Shown: positions 36,898 to 38,762 of the stretch, piece after piece
Layout of the letters: the number at the start of each line of letters is the position of its first letter
Numbering within the stretch: position 1 is the stretch's first letter
Assembly (NCBI GenBank): GCA_937899995.1
Contig: CALCCK010000063.1
Span: forward strand, 1-38,762
Length of the DNA stretch: 38,762 bases
Direction of reading: 5' to 3'
From: an uncultured Gammaproteobacteria bacterium
GTDB lineage: Bacteria; Pseudomonadota; Gammaproteobacteria; PS1; Pseudothioglobaceae
Program-made: the position numbers and the translations under genes
The notes under the pieces: model-generated
The model's database searches: none
Told to the model about the DNA's origin: nothing
What the model saw: only the letters and a program-made list of their open reading frames with translations

Positions 36898-37560
36898 CTA
36901 CTGTCTTTGGAAAATAACAAACAACTCTTCAATAAAGGCTGTGTACTTGTTACCAATTGCCTCTACTTGAGAAACCAAGCGATTATAAGCAATGGTAGCC
37001 GGAATTGCGGCAAATAAACCAAATGCTGTCGCAATTAAAGCCTCAGCAATACCAGGTGCTACAATTGCAATCGTGGCTTGTTTAACAGATGCTAAGCCAA
37101 TAAAAGAATGCATAATCCCCCATACAGTACCAAACAAACCAATATACGGACTAGACGAAGCAATCATTGCCAAAATACTCAAACCACCATCTAGGCGATC
37201 AATTTCATTATTAGCGGTGGTGTTCATTGAGCGATAAGCACGTTCAGAATTCATAATCAGTGCCTGATTAGAGCTTGACTTTGAGTAAATAAACTCACCG
37301 TAGCCAGAACCAAAAATATGTTCCATTGCTGAGCGATTAGCAGCAATCGTTGGGATTTGATCAAGCAGTTTATCTAGATCTTTATCAGCAAGAAAATGAC
37401 GATGAAAATCAGTAATATCTTTTTTTGCATCTATCAAAATTTTCTTTTTTGACAAAATTAACGTCCAAGAATAAATGCTCATCAATACCAAAATAAACAT
37501 CACTACTTTCACTACAAAACCAGCATTTATAATTAAACTAAAGATTGACAAGCTATCCAT
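36898..37560 (-). CDS. tolQ: TolQ, proton-channel subunit
   Basis: 220 aa of the MotA/TolQ/ExbB family, with three membrane helices: about residues 10-32 and two in the C-terminal half (ASSSPYIGLFGTVWGIMHSF and APGIAEALIATAFGLFAAIPA). The conserved GLFGTVWGI and ALIATAFGL motifs are present. Its start overlaps the ybgC stop by 8 nt. Confidence 0.94.
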   Translation of the reverse strand: MDSLSIFSLIINAGFVVKVVMFILVLMSIYSWTLILSKKKILIDAKKDITDFHRHFLADKDLDKLLDQIPTIAANRSAMEHIFGSGYGEFIYSKSSSNQALIMNSERAYRSMNTTANNEIDRLDGGLSILAMIASSSPYIGLFGTVWGIMHSFIGLASVKQATIAIVAPGIAEALIATAFGLFAAIPATIAYNRLVSQVEAIGNKYTAFIEELFVIFQRQ

Positions 37561-37951
37561 TTATTTTCTCCAAAATGATTGTTGGGATACCACAAGGCTT
37601 AAAACTATCGGCATGTAAACATACCACTGTTATTTGCGCTTTAAATAATACCTTATTTTGCTCTGAAGGCGTTATTTTCTGTGAAAAAATCAAGCTTGCT
37701 TGACCCACTTTTTCAATCAAAGTTTGCACACTCAATAAATCATTAAATCTAGCTGGTGAATGGTAATCTGCATTGATTGATCTTACTGCAAAAATTACAT
37801 TATGCGTTTCAACTAAATCATCTTGCTCAAAACCTAAATCTCTAAGAAATTCAGACCGCCCTCTTTCGATGAACTTTAAATAATTGGCGTAATAAACCAC
37901 GCCACCGCTGTCTGTATCTTCGTAATAAACTCTAACATTTATTTCACTCAT
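37553..37951 (-). CDS. ybgC: acyl-CoA thioesterase of the Tol cluster
   Basis: 132 aa hotdog-fold thioesterase. The active-site motif [19 protein letters not shown] contains the catalytic Asp, and [12 protein letters not shown] follows. It hydrolyses short or medium acyl-CoA (or acyl-ACP) and classically heads the tol-pal cluster, as here. It overlaps ruvB by 8 nt. Confidence 0.94.
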   Translation of the reverse strand: MSEINVRVYYEDTDSGGVVYYANYLKFIERGRSEFLRDLGFEQDDLVETHNVIFAVRSINADYHSPARFNDLLSVQTLIEKVGQASLIFSQKITPSEQNKVLFKAQITVVCLHADSFKPCGIPTIILEKING

Positions 37952-38609
37952 TAAACAAATCTGATACTTGAGATGGGTTGGTCAAACCTAAATGTGAGTA
38001 GGCTAAATCTGTTGCGCTACGACCACGTGGTGTGCGCATAATAAAACCTTGTTGAATTAAATAAGGCTCTACCATGTCTTCTAATGTACCACGATCTTCG
38101 CCAATGGCAGTTGAAAGCGTATCAAGACCCACTGGCCCACCTGAAAATTTTAGAGTCATGATCGATAAATAATCTCTATCCAATTGCTCTAATCCACGCT
38201 CATCAACTTTAAGTGTAATTAAAGCCTCAATAGCGAGTTGCCGATGAATCACGCCATTTGTTTTTATATCGGCAAAATCACGTACTCGGCGCAACAAACG
38301 GTTGGCAATTCTTGGTGTACCACGTGAACGTTTAGCAATTTCAAGTGCGCCCTTTGTTTCAATTTGAATGCCAAGAATATCAGCCGAACGCTGAACAATT
38401 TTTTGTAAATCTTTTATTTCATAAAATTGCAAACGTTGCACAATGCCAAATCGATCACGCAGTGGAGAAGTTAACATGCCGGCGCGGGTGGTAGCACCAA
38501 TGAGTGTAAAGGGTGGCAACTCCAGCTGCACAGAATGTGCTGCCACACCCTCACCCACCATAATATCAAGCTTAAAATCTTCTAAAGCAGGATAGAGAAT
38601 TTCTTCAAC
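37944..38609 (-). CDS. ruvB: Holliday junction helicase RuvB, 5' end missing
   Basis: About 221 C-terminal residues of RuvB, beginning at [11 protein letters not shown]; Walker A lies in the missing part. Present are the sensor-1 segment [22 protein letters not shown], the sensor-2 region [18 protein letters not shown], and the C-terminal winged-helix [17 protein letters not shown]. RuvB drives branch migration with RuvA. The adapter starting at 38610 truncates it; residues read beyond that point ([14 protein letters not shown]) are encoded by adapter. Confidence 0.95.
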   Translation of the reverse strand, partial: VEEILYPALEDFKLDIMVGEGVAAHSVQLELPPFTLIGATTRAGMLTSPLRDRFGIVQRLQFYEIKDLQKIVQRSADILGIQIETKGALEIAKRSRGTPRIANRLLRRVRDFADIKTNGVIHRQLAIEALITLKVDERGLEQLDRDYLSIMTLKFSGGPVGLDTLSTAIGEDRGTLEDMVEPYLIQQGFIMRTPRGRSATDLAYSHLGLTNPSQVSDLFNE

Positions 38610-38667
38610 AGATCGGAAGAGCGTCGTGTAGGGAAAGAGTGTAGATCTCGGTGGTCGCCGTATCATT
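38610..38667 (-). other. Illumina universal adapter (contamination)
   Basis: AGATCGGAAGAGCGTCGTGT and the following bases match the reverse complement of the TruSeq universal adapter through to the P5 end (GTCGCCGTATCATT), at 58 nt. It marks the true right end of genomic DNA. Confidence 0.98.
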
Positions 38668-38762
38668 AACAAAAAAAAACAACAACAAAAAAAAAAACAA
38701 CAACAATCAACCCGATCTATCACGCTCCACACACGGCTTCGAAGTCACTCGCTGGTCCCTCC
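38668..38762. other. low-complexity and unplaced artefact
   Basis: AACAACAAA-type low-complexity sequence followed by about 50 nt of unrecognised, more GC-rich sequence. Being outside the adapter, it should not be treated as genome. Confidence 0.85.

Noticed and set aside
37944-38732. Apparent novel cysteine/phenylalanine-rich N-terminal domain on RuvB
   Set aside because: Everything above 38609 is Illumina adapter and low-complexity filler; the peptide is a known kind of adapter translation.

Overview
This window reads as one contig from a gene-dense, AT-rich chemolithoautotrophic gammaproteobacterium. The best guess, from gene content alone, is a sulfur-oxidiser of the SUP05/Thioglobaceae or mussel-symbiont kind. 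Support comes from the red-type (form IC) RuBisCO with CbbX and a divergent CbbR, together with gammaproteobacterial genes (pdxB, ruvC, tol, minC, glyS). No sulfur-oxidation gene lies in the window, so the taxonomy is inference. No tRNA, rRNA, CRISPR array or complete insertion sequence was seen. Both ends are artefacts: positions 1-154 and 38610-38762 are low-complexity filler plus Illumina adapter, so genuine DNA runs from about 155 to 38609. The two terminal genes are cut there, and naive translations of them carry adapter-encoded residues.

Layout. (1) 155-3033, minus strand: a tight five-gene operon, tpm > cold-shock/membrane protein > SLT-like lipoprotein > Rieske protein > TrpD-like protein (truncated). 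(2) 3060-5256, plus strand: TlpA-like thioredoxin, ung, pdxB, with overlapping starts and stops. (3) 5253-15511, minus strand: a nitrate assimilation operon, narK > PP2C-kinase fusion > nirB > nirD > 60-aa membrane peptide > nasA-type nitrate reductase > DmsB-DmsC fusion. It is preceded by a roughly 200-nt structured leader ending in an intrinsic terminator, which looks like an attenuator. (4) 15808-20431: molybdenum cofactor genes moaE, mobA (reverse), moeA, moaC, moaA, moaD, mog, back to back with the molybdoenzyme operon. (5) 20453-21343: a KTSC-domain gene sits between two 44-bp direct repeats that duplicate the start of a pyridoxamine-oxidase-like gene. (6) 21355-26228: carbon fixation, cbbL > cbbS > (terminator) > cbbX > two unknown small genes, with cbbR divergent.

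(7) 26229-30562: argJ, an FTR1-type permease, a CDF cation transporter, ruvC and a thioredoxin. (8) 30559-38609, minus strand: an unbroken chain of overlapping genes, ruvB (truncated) > ybgC > tolQ > tolR > tolA > ParS/MbcA-like > minC > glyS > dtd > small membrane protein > a frameshifted pseudogene > ArsC/Spx-like protein.

How the parts work together: NarK imports nitrate. The NasA-type molybdoenzyme, probably fed electrons by the DmsBC-like quinol-side subunit, reduces it to nitrite, and NirBD reduces nitrite to ammonium. The adjacent moa/moe/mob genes supply the cofactor. RuBisCO and CbbX provide CO2 fixation under probable CbbR control. The most notable signals are the narK leader attenuator, the DmsBC-coupled nitrate reductase, the kinase/phosphatase fusion in the same operon, the KTSC cassette between direct repeats, the unknown small genes after cbbX, and the very long Tol/Min/GlyS operon.
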